A stretch of DNA of 64,000 nucleotides from Parastagonospora avenae f. sp. tritici 18332-5 (GCA_022559985.1 JAFJTR010000001.1:124001-188000), one strand, 5' to 3'; counted from the first letter of the stretch, positions 11,316 to 22,727 are shown. Notes: generated by a model from the letters alone, not told the origin. Numbers and translations are program-made.

Positions 11316-12569
11316 AGGGGGTTAGTAGAAATGGGAGATTGGTTGGGCGTGAGGAGATTTGGAGATGTGTTGTACATTATGGGGTTGAGGATGCAGTTGG
11401 TGCGTGGTGGTTGAAGAGATATGATATCCACTCTGGCATATCGTGCATTACGCATGGTTTGACGTTTGTACGAATACTTAAATACACTTTTTGCGGCCCT
11501 TCCAACATTGCAATTTCGCGTGAACGCATCTTTCAATAATAGCTTCAAAGGCTACATACTTTTATTAGACGTTTGAGTCTGACTAGTCATTGCAGAGTAG
11601 CCGATTGTTTTCGACAAATTAGGTCCAGCGAATTGGACACATAGCTAGCGCATTGATTATGTCAACCTCACTTACAACTACTAGAGTCAGGTGCAGTACA
11701 TAGTCTCACCGATGGTACCTGCATCCTGCCTTGTCATCTCAATCGCCTCCAAAAAACTTACCCCTAGCAACACTTTAGCGTGCCAAACTGGTTCAGACAA
11801 TTTTGAGTAATTGGAATGTTCCAACTTGAGTTTTTCGCACTTTCTCGGCACGTACTGTTTAGTTGGACCAAAACAGCTGCAGTGCTTGACTCATAGATCA
11901 GGAAGTCAATTCGAGAGGGGGGTTGAGGATCATGTCACGCTACCGACACAGAACCATTTGTGCATATTTGCAATTTCGACGTCGGCCGAAACCATACATT
12001 GGTTCCACGAGCTCTTCAAGTACGGACCAGAATTCACTCAAATAAATTATGCGTACCTCAGTGCCTGAGGACCTCGCCATCAGGTTCGTGTACTAGGCCT
12101 GTCCTGATTCTGATGTACGGAGGCTTTTCATTAGGTTGCTAGAACGAATGGTCGATACTTCCAAGTGGCGCTAATATCATGGTTGACGGTGCGAAATATG
12201 AGTACAACAGCTCAGGCGGGTACCATGGTATTTTGATGAATCTCGAGCGATAGGATCCCGCAGAGATCTGGTACTGTTAGGCAGTTTTTGGGTCGAATGA
12301 GCTCTGTAGTATTGACAATGTGTTGTTTAAGGGGACCCTTTTCGGTACCAGGTTTGAACTTTTGATACCTGCAGAGAACCATGGTCTCGAGAATCGCTAG
12401 AACCTTTCATGAACCAGAAAACTCACTCAATATTTTCCTATAAATCCATTTATCACTCTCTTTCTTGAGCTAATCACCCTTCCCCACAAATTCTCTCACC
12501 AAAGTGAAAACATTCGAGCAACGCACATTTTCCGCCTTTAAGCAACACACGTCTTCAGCACTCACCAAG
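11316..12569. other. intergenic region, nothing recognised
   Basis: About 1.25 kb. No ORF with coding character, no tRNA and no repeat could be recognised. The last 100 bp, with TATAAATC at about 12439-12446 and pyrimidine-rich tracts, probably contain the promoter of the next gene. Confidence 0.5.
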
Positions 12570-13196
12570 ATGGACAAACAATCTGCCCAATACTCAGCAG
12601 CAATCATGAGCTGTTCAGCCCCAGCCGCCGCCTTCGTGCCCAAAAGAGTCAGATGGGCAGAAGCGCCCACCTATCACCACTCCCACAATGAGGCATCACC
12701 CACAGCTACTTCCACTCCTATTGACATTTCATACCCCAACCGATTATGCAACATGCCAAAAGGTTCGCGGATGGCTCCACGGAAGCCAACTGCCATCGAG
12801 CACAGGTATGGCGACGAAGATCGCATCCACCACAAACTCGACAATGTCACAGACTACTGCAAGCGCGGCTATTATGGCTGGGAGTTCGCGCATGAAAAGC
12901 GTATCGAGAACAGCAATGACGGCATTGGGAAGATCATTGAAGGCAAGTGGCCGGATAGGAAGATGTGGTATATTCCCGCAGTAGTGAGGAAGGATGTGAA
13001 CTTTGAGGAGATTCAGGAGGGTACTGGTGAATGGGAAGATGATGGATATGAAGTCAGGGGAAACGGAAAGCGGAAAGCATTTGCGAAGGATGAGTTGAGT
13101 GAACATTACCGCAGACATGTGGCAGGGATGAAGTTGAAGATGAAAGTGGAGGCTTTTGAGAGGAGGAACGCCGCTCGAAGGTTGGAGTTCGCTTGA
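12570..13196 (+). CDS. hypothetical protein
   Basis: Single-exon reading frame of 208 residues from the ATG in the context AAGATGG. A longer frame upstream begins only with GTG. The first 60 residues are Ser/Thr/Pro-rich with the basic patch PKRVRW. The rest is hydrophilic and charged, with WEFAHEKRIENSNDGIGK and WPDRKMWYIPAVVRKDVNFEE, and a basic helical end. There is no signal peptide, membrane segment or recognised domain. The amino-acid composition and the promoter-like sequence upstream favour a real gene, but I cannot assign a family. Confidence 0.6.
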   Translation: MDKQSAQYSAAIMSCSAPAAAFVPKRVRWAEAPTYHHSHNEASPTATSTPIDISYPNRLCNMPKGSRMAPRKPTAIEHRYGDEDRIHHKLDNVTDYCKRGYYGWEFAHEKRIENSNDGIGKIIEGKWPDRKMWYIPAVVRKDVNFEEIQEGTGEWEDDGYEVRGNGKRKAFAKDELSEHYRRHVAGMKLKMKVEAFERRNAARRLEFA

Positions 13197-13537
13197 TCTT
13201 TCACGAATTCATGGCGTTATGGCGTTTGGTATGATACTCACCGGTCTGATATCACGAAGACCGCGATTTAGTTGTACAGAGCACGGTTTAGATGTCGAAT
13301 TGTATCAGCCCTACCCGTTGGTGGGCTCTGCCGATCTGTAGCAGCACGTCATTCGCGCTAAACATTTTCTATGTTGAGAAGACGCGGGTTTGCAATGCGC
13401 GATCGGCCGGTCGCCCGTTTGCTAGACAGGAACGCATATAGATAGCTTATTATTTGACCGTTTACTTCAATTCCAGTTCATTCCCGTATTCTCACTTCAC
13501 TTCCTTGACCACATTCTTCAATCCACAACTCTTCAAC
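13197..13537. other. intergenic region
   Basis: 341 bp with no recognised element apart from the leader of the APS kinase gene near its right end. Confidence 0.5.
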
Positions 13538-14309
13538 ATGGCAACGTGAGCCCCGCCATACCCCTCCAACCACGCAAACGTCACTAACATTGAGCTCCAG
13601 CAACATCACATGGCACCCATCTCTCTCGCGCGCTGAGCGCAACGGCTTCCGCAAGCAAAAAGGCTTCACCATCTGGTTCACCGGCCTCTCAGCATCCGGC
13701 AAATCCACAATCGCAACCGCGCTCGAGCAGCACCTGCTCCACCTGGGCTTCGCCGCCTACCGTCTCGACGGCGACAATGTGCGCTTCGGCCTGAACAAAG
13801 ACCTGGGCTTCACCGAGAAAGACAGGAACGAGAACATCCGGCGGATAGCAGAGGCACGTCAGAGTCCCCACGCATGACGCAAGCCCTGAGGCTTGATCAC
13901 GCAATTGCGCCCAGCATCTGCCAACCCAATAACTAACCTACACATCCAGGTCGCCAAACTCTTCGCCGACAGCTCGACAATCGCAATCACTTCCTTCATC
14001 TCCCCGTACAAGGCCGACCGCGCGACGGCTCGCGATCTGCACGCTGTTGCGACCGGCTCTGACGAGCCTCTTGCGTTCGTCGAGGTCTTTGTCGACATCC
14101 CGCTTGAGGTTGCGGAGGCGCGCGATCCCAAGGGCTTGTACAAGAAGGCGCGCGAGGGCAAGATTCCAGAGTTCACTGGTATTAGCGCGCCGTATGAGGC
14201 GCCTGAGAAGGCGGAGATTCACATCAGGAGCGATTTGAAGAGCGTGGAGGAGAGTGTCAAGGAGATTACTGAGTATTTGCAGAGCAAGGGGTTGTTGGAG
14301 CTGAAGTAG
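13538..14309 (+). CDS. MET14: adenylylsulfate (APS) kinase
   Basis: Phosphorylates adenosine 5'-phosphosulfate to PAPS with ATP, the second activation step of sulfate assimilation, in the cytosol. Three exons: 13538-13545 (only 8 nt, ATG plus five bases), 13601-13853 and 13950-14309. The protein has 206 residues, the usual length. Visible signatures are the P-loop GLSASGKS (31-38), RLDGDNVRFGLNKDLGF, DRNENIRRIAE, then after splicing VAKLFADSS, the conserved SFISPYKADR, and FVEVFVDIPLEVAEARDPKGLYKKAR, ending in SKGLLELK. The second intron starts GCACGT instead of GT. The family's IAEV continuity places the junction exactly there, and CTAAC and CCAG support the 3' side. This is therefore a probable GC-AG intron. 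Confidence 0.95.
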
Positions 14310-14961
14310 ACTGAGCTATTTTTGGATTGGGATACCGAGAGGTATAGGATCTTGAAAAAGCGTGCGATAATTATGCTCTGATAAGGCAAGCCACAGTGCT
14401 GAAGGATCGTGGACATGCTTCAAAAATTCAGAATGCACGTGCAGAAGAAGCGATTTAGTTTCAGCCATAAACAGGAATAATGAATGTTTTTGTACCACAA
14501 CTCATTGCCTATTTGTCTTCTAGATTTTACGCGGTGCTCATTCGTGCCAAGACCTTGAGCGACTGAGTGTGGTGTGTGATAATTGAGAAGTGACATCCAC
14601 ATTTCTTCTTAAATATTAAAACATACTGCATAGGCAGCTTTAGTTTTTATGCCAATGGAAGTTCTATGCAAATGTCATGATGGCTGGTCACGTCAAATCA
14701 TGTGGTGTTGAGCAAAATTGCTTGTTCGGGCGTCGGATGATCACTGCAGCACTACAACATACAACGGCCGAGCATCTGCGAAATTAAATATCCAAAAGCT
14801 CAATCTGGGTACCAAAAAGAAATGTTCGCGACCTTGTGGTGTTCTGACCAGTGATTTGGGCGCACTACTGCACTCCCGCGCGTTTCAACCACCTACACCC
14901 TCCACACCCCCCACATCAGCAAAAAAAGGTCCTGGAGTATCTGACAATGCCAGACGAATGC
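14310..14961. other. intergenic region 3' of APS kinase
   Basis: AT-richer stretch without coding signal. A short poly-C/A microsatellite-like tract lies around 14886-14928. Confidence 0.5.
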
Positions 14962-15061
14962 TGATGAGAGTGGGACTCGAACCCACGCCACTTTCGTGAC
15001 CAGGAATATGTGTTAAGATTAACCTTAACCTGGCGCCATAACCAACTGATGCGCTGTTAGT
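14962..15061 (-). tRNA. tRNA-Leu(AAG)-like element with intron, degenerate acceptor stem
   Basis: On the minus strand the T arm is perfect (GTGGG-TTCGAGT-CCCAC). A class II variable arm (CAC-GAAA-GTG) precedes it. The anticodon stem CCAGG/CCTGG encloses 24 nt, read as a 7-nt loop with anticodon AAG plus a 17-nt intron after position 37. A D loop with AGTTGGTTA is present. The 3' acceptor strand would be TCTCATC followed by A, but the matching 5' strand GATGAGA is absent: the bases at that place pair at only about three of seven positions. The D stem is also poor. It is therefore probably a tRNA-Leu pseudogene or a tRNA-derived relic that keeps recognisable internal promoter boxes. The 5' boundary is approximate. 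Confidence 0.55.
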
Positions 15062-16146
15062 GAGGGAGCAAATTTGTAGAAATCATAATACGAACCTCGG
15101 CCATCTCACCAATGAGGATTTGATGGAAGTGTCGTCAATTAGATCTTGAATAATGTGTGAATTAAATGAAGCTGGTGGTGGGGTCGGAGGTGTCTGGGTC
15201 GGCAAGATCTCCACTACGGCTAATTTGACTGTTTGCGGAACACCAATGGCTAGCGCTGACATGGTTGCAGAGCACGAGATCCACACCAACTATTTGAGCA
15301 TTAGAAAATTGGGCGGGCAAAGGTGTGTAGATACTGCGGCTCTGGATCAATCATCACCTAGTCAGATTTGCTTGAGCCTGATGCATGCAATGTAGAAGAC
15401 ATGTCTTGTGAGCACAACGCGAAATGCTCTTATTATGCATGTATTCAACGAGACTTTGCAATCATCGATGACACATTTTAGGGTTCTTCTTGTGAGAGCA
15501 CTGCTTGCACCACAGATGGAAACCGATTCACTGCATAAAATTCGTCTGCCTTGAACAGCATTTGCCCACATCAAAGGCCATGTTTAGGGATCACATTCAG
15601 AACCATAATTTGCTGATTCAACTAACAAACATCTGCGCATCATGAAATTTTCAGGTGGTCCTGTACCAGAAGCTACCTGATGCAATGCGATTTCGTGGTC
15701 AGAATTCACTCCGTCTCGACCCATAGGATTTGATACATTGATTTGTAGCAACCACAATCACATTGTCAATCTAACATGTGCATGTCCATAGTCCATAGTT
15801 TGCTAGTGTGGAAGCGGTTCCAAGGTTGGGGCATTGGAACATCCATCTCAGGCGAAACGCGCGCTAGCCTAACTCGGCCTCGTTGCTTGGCGAGAATTAG
15901 CTGCATTGCGACCGCGACAGTCAGTCGCATTGACGCCAGGGACGCGCAACAGCTCGACCCGGAATTGAATGCGCGACTGTGCTCAGTGAAAGCGACATCT
16001 AGCACCAATCACAGTCGTGGTACTGACAAGACCTGCACCCTGCGCCGCGGTGACACCCCTGCCTGGACCGTTGCGACGCGTCCGATCATCGCGAGCTCTT
16101 CGAGCTACCACCTTCCATCAAACAACTGTCGCAAACCTCAACAACT
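15062..16146. other. intergenic region 5' of SNF5-family gene
   Basis: About 1.1 kb with no recognised gene. Small overlapping ORFs in several frames lack domains. The final 150 bp become GC-rich and probably include the leader of the downstream gene. Confidence 0.5.
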
Positions 16147-18017
16147 ATGTTTACCGCCACGGGGAAGACAGCGCCGCCGCAGGCGTTCATGTCCAGCTAT
16201 GCGCCGCGACTGCGAAACCACGGAAACTCTCTTATCTCGCCAATTGTCCCAGCCTCCAACACTCTCCCACCACCGCGCGTGACGAAGCGCGGAACCGCTG
16301 TGCAGAGTTATGCCGAAGATGCGTACGATGAAGACGACTTCGAAGAAAGCGACCGCCCGCGCCGCGCAACGGGTCTGCGGAGCGTTCAGCGCGGAAACGA
16401 GGTAGCGAGTGGTGATCAAACAGCACAGATCGCAGCACTGGGAGAAGAGCTCGTCGCACCAGTAGAGCTCCAGGGCATATGGCGAGATTGGATGGGCAGA
16501 CCGAAGCGGACCATGTGAGTTCTTGCACGTTGAGGAAGGAAGTGTCGAGAGCTGATCAGTCCAGAACCGAGAAACAAGTGCAGACGCAAGCAGTGCTCCC
16601 AGTCACATTGATCCCCATCAGAATAGACATGGACATTCAATCCTTCCGACCCGATGCGCCGTTACCGACACCCTCCAACGCTCGAGAGTTTGGCATCAAC
16701 GAGCACTTGCCTGCGTATAAACAACCAGACATCACACCCGCATACAGACTCAAGGACTCGTTCCTCTGGAATCTGCATGAGGCTCTGACCACACCAGATC
16801 AATTCGCAAAGCAGTTCGTAGATGAGCTGGATCTGCCCAACGATCGCAAACCAGTCATCATTATGAACATCGCAAGTCAGATTCGACAACAGCTTGAGGA
16901 ATACGCCGGAGTTGCGTTACATCCTCTGTTCCACTCTACTGCAGCGCCTGCTCTTCAGGGCACAGTACAGATCAGCCAAACAATACCATCACAAAACGGC
17001 ACTTCCACACCTCTGCCCCCGCAAACAAATGGCACCTCGACGCCTGTCACGAATGGCGTATCGCGAACGAACGGCACGCAAACACCCGCGGCTATACCGA
17101 ATGGCATCACTGCGACTGCGACTGCGCTACCGTCTGAAGAGCTCCACAATCCCGATGATACATACCGCTGCATTGTTACTCTAAACATCAACCTGCTAAA
17201 TCGACTGTATACCGACAAGTTTGAGTGGTCGTTGCTCCATCCACCTGGGTTCGCGGAGATGTTCGCGAAGACGACATGCGCCGACATTGGATTGACTGGC
17301 GAGTGGGTCGCGGCTATGACACACGCAATCTATGAAGCAGTTCTGCGACTCAAGAAAGAAGCATGCGAAAATGGCGGGCTGGTCGGTGATGGCGAGATCG
17401 ACAACGATGCTGTCGAGCCTGCTATTGGCGCGGGCTGGAGATACGATCAGGAGCACTTATGCGATGAGTGGGAGCCGAAGATGGAGATGCTGTCCAAAGA
17501 AGAAATCGAGCGACGAGAAGGCGATCGCGAGAGGCAAATCCGAAGATTGAGGAGAGAGACTGCACGATTCTCCTCCACATCGAATATGAATGGCCCGCAA
17601 AACGAATTCTTTAACAACGTCGAACAGCAAGAAAACATGGGACGTGGTGAGAGGAGTAAAAAGAAGCGAAGATTTAGGAGTCTGAGCCCGGTTGGTCGCG
17701 ACACTCCCGGAGCTGGATCAGGCTATGGAGGTCAAGAAGGTGGACTCCAAGAAGGGTAGGCATCTCTCTAAGACGTATGACGACCTACACTAATATGCTA
17801 TAGCGAACGACAATCATGGCGATGCCGACACTGCTATGTATGGGGCACAGCTGTATGGGCAGTTCGTGATGGTCCAGGTCCAAACGGCTCACGCTCCCTA
17901 TGCAACAACTGTGGATACCTGTACGAGCGTGACAAGAAATTGCCGCCCTGGTCGGAGAACCTCTTCTATCACGAGCGACCATGTCACGAGGTTCAAGTCT
18001 ACCGACCGCAGAGGTGA
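16147..18017 (+). CDS. SNF5: SNF5/SFH1-family chromatin remodeller subunit with C-terminal GATA zinc finger
   Basis: Core subunit of SWI/SNF or RSC nucleosome remodellers. Three exons, 16147-16514, 16565-17755 and 17804-18017, give 590 residues. Exon 1 is a disordered N-terminus with an acidic patch (DAYDEDDFEES). The first SNF5 repeat (about 136-225) starts VTLIPIRIDMDI and has the characteristic DSFLWNLHEALTTPDQFAKQ and IASQIRQQLEEY. A Thr/Asn/Gly-rich linker with several NGT motifs follows. The second repeat (about 325-395) has CIVTLNINLLNRLYTDKFEW and TGEWVAAMTHAIYEAV. Exon 3 encodes a GATA-type finger, C527-x2-C530-x20-C551-x2-C554, with LCNNCGYLYER. Whether this is the Snf5 or the Sfh1 orthologue cannot be settled by eye; I use SNF5 as a family label. 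Confidence 0.9.
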
Positions 18018-19536
18018 TCCCGATGGGCTGAAGTATGAGTTTTGCTCTCCATTCGTTAGCATCTTTTGCGACTGGGCAAAGGAAGCTGATCGAGGACACA
18101 ACAAGTGTTCTAAGCACATTGTAGCATTTTAATAGCGCGGCGTTCCTGACTGTTATTGTACGCAAGGGGTGGGAGGTGTACAACATGTTGCGTACTGTGG
18201 GAGGCCTCATCGAACAACCCGCAAAGATCGAGCTCGGGAGCAACTATATGTCGGCCTGAGTCAACAGCACGAAGAAGCCTAGAGCGCCGCGGGTGTGGTC
18301 GTGGTTCACGCCGCCTTGATGCATGTTTTCAACCATTCAGCAGCCACATTGGACCATGGGAGACTTGGAAGGCATCATTTTGCAAGGGAGGCCAAGATCT
18401 GGAGAGGGTAATATCTACAGCATATCACTTGCGCCATAAGTAGCGGTCAATATGAACCTTGAAACCAACATACCTAGCATTCTTTGTCTCGTGGCGAGCT
18501 TATTGTATATCTGTTGCAGCGCTTTCTTTGATATATCTGCAAGGCTCGATTACCGGTAATCAAGGGGAAAATTATCAGAGGCATCGTTGTGGAAATCAGA
18601 GCGGTGGTGACATCTCGAACTTAGGCAACAAAGACTCATGCAACAGGCAAGCATCAATGCATGATCATGCCGATTACAGTATCTTATTGCAGTCCATAAA
18701 TAACACATCACACGATAGCACATGACTCAGTCCTCGATCCCACTCGCGCTATTCAGACCCCAAACTTTCTTTTTCCTATTGTTCTTTCCTATTGTCCACC
18801 ACAACAGGCCAAACCCCACCCACGCCAACCACCTGCGCCAATCCTCCTGCCTAGAAAAAAAACGGAAACATGTCCGACTCGTGCAGCTATTGTCAACACC
18901 CTCGTCATTGCGCGTAAGTTGATGTTATTGGTCAAGATGGTTGCACGGTGGCGCAATGTGGACTATCGTGGTCCTATTGTACAATAGCAATGTTGGGTGG
19001 CACGGCATGCGAGGCGCGGTTCGTTTGGCCGAGCTTGCTATTGTAGATGGGATTGGGGGTTTGTTCAATAGGAAGGATGTGGTGCATGTGGGTGGGTAAT
19101 GGGAGGGGTGGTATATATAGGGTTGGATACGTGAGGGCTTCTATCGTACTTGATCATACGCACATAGACTTGAATTTTGATCGCGAACTCTGTGGCATAG
19201 ACTGCACATAGCTCTAAGAGACCTGTAAGTTGGTTTAGTACTGATACGTCGCACCTGACCAGCCGCTGAGATAGTGTAGAGACGTTGTACGCGAGCGGAC
19301 GAAACACCTCCCAGACAAAATCACATCACCGAGCAACTCCATCCCCGACAATAAACGCAGTTGAACCGCTGGTATATTACATCAGCCCACATCTCGGACT
19401 TGGTGTCTTGTGGAGTTCACGAAATCCTCGGGAAAACCCTCATCCCCAGTGATCCCACCACACTCACACCGTGATCACGCCACCCACATATCACGATACC
19501 AACAACCCGGTTGAATATATCCAGCAGACGATACTA
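18018..19536. other. intergenic region, nothing recognised
   Basis: About 1.5 kb. ORFs of up to 95 codons occur but have no recognisable domains. Poly-pyrimidine and A-rich tracts are scattered. The right end, including an upstream in-frame GTG at 19471, may be leader or an unresolved first exon of the next gene. Confidence 0.45.
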
Positions 19537-20223
19537 ATGAACGCCCACCACGACGAGACAGTACGCTTGCAAGCAGTTCTGCAAGCACTTTCGAGAACAC
19601 CTTCCGAGACGGAATATATGCCCGCACCACCACCATCATATCAGAGCATCGCTAGTGATCCGATTATGCCACTACCTACCATGCACAACCCATACGACCC
19701 AGAAGACGAGCACGAAGAAGACGACACTCCTGAAATCACGATTAACGCTGCGACGCAAGTCCGCGGACACGGCAATATCATTTCCATCGCGCAAATAGAT
19801 AGTCTGCGCATAGCCAACCTCATCGCCACGATACTCAGAGGGGACTCACCAACACCGTCATCATCGCCAGAAGTTACTACGACCTTACCTTCGCTAGCAA
19901 GCATGACCAAGCCCTCAAGACCGTATCCCCGGATCAACATCACAGTCAACTGTGGCGCGACGGTCATCGGTGATAGAAATATCGTGGGCCCGGGGTTGGG
20001 CGATGTCGCAAGGCAGATGCAGGTTGCGCATCGGAATCAGGTCGCGCAGCAGGCGGCGAAGACGGCGGAGATGCAGTCCATGGCGCAGAGGCATGGGTTG
20101 TTTGCGGCACAGACGGTCACGCCGCCGATGAGTCGGAGTGGGAGTGCGCAGAGTGATGGGCCGGGTGGGGTGAAGAGGAAAGCTGAGGATGAGTTGGAGG
20201 AGAGTGCGAAAAAGAGATGTTGA
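19537..20223 (+). CDS. hypothetical protein with C-terminal basic motif
   Basis: Frame of 228 residues from ATG at 19537; it is open further upstream to a GTG at 19471, so a short first exon cannot be excluded. The N-terminal half contains PAPPPSYQ and an acidic run (DEHEEDD). Two similar stretches stand out: ITINAATQVRGHGNIISIAQ and INITVNCGATVIGDRNIVG, both of the form I-T-x-N followed by G-x-(G/R)-N-I. They are consistent with a fungal regulatory protein family with paired short beta repeats. The C-terminus carries a putative nuclear localisation signal (KRKAEDELEESAKKR). No enzymatic motif is seen and the family is not recognised. Confidence 0.7.
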   Translation: MNAHHDETVRLQAVLQALSRTPSETEYMPAPPPSYQSIASDPIMPLPTMHNPYDPEDEHEEDDTPEITINAATQVRGHGNIISIAQIDSLRIANLIATILRGDSPTPSSSPEVTTTLPSLASMTKPSRPYPRINITVNCGATVIGDRNIVGPGLGDVARQMQVAHRNQVAQQAAKTAEMQSMAQRHGLFAAQTVTPPMSRSGSAQSDGPGGVKRKAEDELEESAKKRC

Positions 20224-21629
20224 TGATGCTGAACATGCTGGTGATTTTGTTGTTGGTTTGCGTCTTCCATTTCAGCGATCTTCTTCCGTCTCAGCGTTTT
20301 AAAGCGATGAGCTTTTGATGTGGTCTTGTGTATTATTCTGGTGTTGCGGGGTTTGGCGAATCACGAATGTACGACGGTAACGAGATATGGTGTATACAAT
20401 ACCATCTCGTTGAGCCACTAGTATGCTCGTGTTGTGCACACGAGGTTACTGGCGCGATTTTGTGCTTCAGACTATTGATAGGTATCATGGCGCCGCGACT
20501 TGTCACAAAAGGGGTTACGCAGCCCTGGCTGTCATTCCGGGGCGGGCTCGTGTGACGACAGAAGTCCTCAGGCCATCTTACCATATACGAGGCGATACGG
20601 TGGTGCAGACGCCAGATCACGGTTGTGGTGTTTGGGTTGATTGGCACCAGTAGATGATAATCCGACACTTGGTAACCAGGTCAAGGTCGGTTGCAGGTGA
20701 ACCATGTGGTACCTTCGCGTACTGAGGTGGGTATGCGTATCGCAAATGGGTTGAGGGTTCGATAGTCCCGTACCGTAACGGGTCGGAGGTACCGGTATCC
20801 CTGAGTCCGAAGTGAACGAGCTTCCGCAAGGTGGCCTTTACCAGGTCGCCACCGTGCGCCGAGCATTCAAGGTGCGCGGATGTCATTCGCGCGAGAGGGT
20901 GGCCGCCGCCATTGCACCACGAGAGAGGCGAATAACTGCTCGAGCTGACAATGGCCAAGATGAACTAAAGCTGGTGACTAAACCGTGGCATTAGACTCCG
21001 TGGCTTTGCTTCATCCGTTGCGTCTATGGGTGACGAGGCTCTGACCCTTGCTCTCACCCTCGAGCTAGTGCTAGTGACCGTCTCCACCACCTGCACCTTC
21101 CCTTCCGCAACTTTGCCTGATCACTATCACCAATCTCTCACACTCTTCTACTCATCCACTTCACCCCAAGTTCTCATCAATTGCACCCCCAAAAACAAAT
21201 ACCGATCACATTGCTGATCGCACTCGACGCGATTGAGCATTCATATCCCAACGGACGGTAGCTTCTCGGAGCGGCTCTCTACATACACCTGGCCACTTTC
21301 TTGAGGCTGACAGGGAGATCGCCGCGAGGATCCCGCGAATAGCATCAGTCGTCCAAGACCAGAGAGCAGACGTCGCAAGGGCAGGCTTTGTTACCAATTA
21401 CTGGTAGCAGCACTCCTTGCGTTACTCGAGCTCCCCTTCACCAAGCTCCCTAGCTCGGGCTGCCGCAGTCGGGATTTCGAGTCTCATCCACACCTCCTGC
21501 GATCCGACTCCCCGCGAAACATCGATACGCGCCCAGTCCTAACTTGGACACGTTGCGCTCTTCACAACTGGAGGCGAATAAATCCCAATCATCACAACTC
21601 TGGGACTTCCTTCTCAACACCACACAATC
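20224..21629. other. intergenic region, nothing recognised
   Basis: About 1.4 kb. GC content is like the surroundings, but all frames are broken by stops. Dyad-rich sequence with GGTACC and CCGTACCGTAACGG occurs around 20700-20800, without identifiable function. The last 200 bp are C/T-rich, as in a leader. Confidence 0.45.
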
Positions 21630-22727
21630 ATGGAGGCTTGGGCAAGCTGGGCTCTGTTCCTGGCCATTGTAGGCGTAGGCTACGTGTACTATAGCCAGAG
21701 TCAGAGTGCCGTCACCAGGGGCCGCTCCACCGCGACACGCCCTACCACAGCCTCGGACACGGCGCAATGGCTCGAGAACGAGGTGAAGACCAAGGCAGCA
21801 AAGGCTACCAAAGCCGCCAAGGCCAAAGCACCGCGCAAGTCGGTCAAGTCGACTGTTCAGGAGGCCGGAAATAAGGTCGAGTCTTACCTGTCCAACGCCT
21901 CATCCACCGCCGGCGCGGATGCGGATGACGACTCCTCGCCCGTTGCCTCACCAGTTGGCAACGCCTCCTTCAAGGCTCCGAGTGGTCGCGATGTTTCCGA
22001 CATGCTCGGCTCGCAGGCCGCAGCTCCGGCTGTTCTCAGCATCAAGCCCGGCGAGAAGCCAGCTCGCGCTGCTAAGTCTCAGGCCGCGAAGGCAGAGGCG
22101 CCACAGGAGTCCAAGAAAGCTCGTCAGAACAGGAAGAAGGTAGAGGAGGCCAAGGCCGCTCGTGCGGAAGAGGAGAAAGAGCGCAAGGCTCTCCTAGAGA
22201 AGCAACTTCGCACCGCGCGTGAGGCACGCGGCGAGCCTGCAAAGAACGGCCTCAAAGCCGCCAAGGCCCCTGATTCGAACGCATGGACTACTGTCGGTGC
22301 AGGCAAAGGCGCCGTTCAGCCTCCAGCTTCAGCTCCTACCGGACAGCTCCTCGACACCTTTGACGCTGCTTCGACTGCAAGCTCCAGCGAGGCCCCTACC
22401 AACGGCACCGCCGCAACTCCTGACTCCATGTCCAACAGCGGCTACAACAACAGCGCTCTCTCTGAGGAGGAGCAGGTTAAGATTGCCATGGATGACACAA
22501 CGGCTTGGGAGACCGTCCCTAAGGGCAAGAAGCAGAAGAAGAAGACTGCTGTCGAGGAAGAGGGCTCTGTGGCCCCACAAGTCGCTCAGCCTGTCAAGCC
22601 TGTCCACATCGACAAGTTCGTCCGTCCTACTATTTCGGAGAACAAGAAGCCCAGCTCCCGCTACCAGATTCTCCAGGAGGAGTTCGTAGCTGGCCCTGAT
22701 AACGCCGACGACTGGCCTGTCGTATAA
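21630..22727 (+). CDS. membrane-anchored Ala/Lys-rich protein
   Basis: Single exon, 365 residues, start in the context ATCATGG. The first 22 residues form one hydrophobic helix (WALFLAIVGVGYVYY), a signal-anchor. The rest is highly charged and low in complexity: an Ala/Lys stretch (about 50-75), and a predicted long helix or coiled coil with many Lys, Glu and Arg (about 165-205). Two similar motifs, NAWTTVGAGK and TAWETVPKGKKQKKK, lie near 215 and 290. The end is conserved-looking (SRYQILQEEF and DDWPVV). Strong codon bias suggests high expression. This organisation resembles ER-anchored, ribosome- or RNA-associated proteins, but the function is unknown. Confidence 0.85.
   Translation: MEAWASWALFLAIVGVGYVYYSQSQSAVTRGRSTATRPTTASDTAQWLENEVKTKAAKATKAAKAKAPRKSVKSTVQEAGNKVESYLSNASSTAGADADDDSSPVASPVGNASFKAPSGRDVSDMLGSQAAAPAVLSIKPGEKPARAAKSQAAKAEAPQESKKARQNRKKVEEAKAARAEEEKERKALLEKQLRTAREARGEPAKNGLKAAKAPDSNAWTTVGAGKGAVQPPASAPTGQLLDTFDAASTASSSEAPTNGTAATPDSMSNSGYNNSALSEEEQVKIAMDDTTAWETVPKGKKQKKKTAVEEEGSVAPQVAQPVKPVHIDKFVRPTISENKKPSSRYQILQEEFVAGPDNADDWPVV

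Noticed and set aside
20700..20830. Possible second tRNA (GGTTCGATAGTCCC)
   Set aside because: The bases around this B-box-like string do not form a T stem, and no anticodon arm is found.
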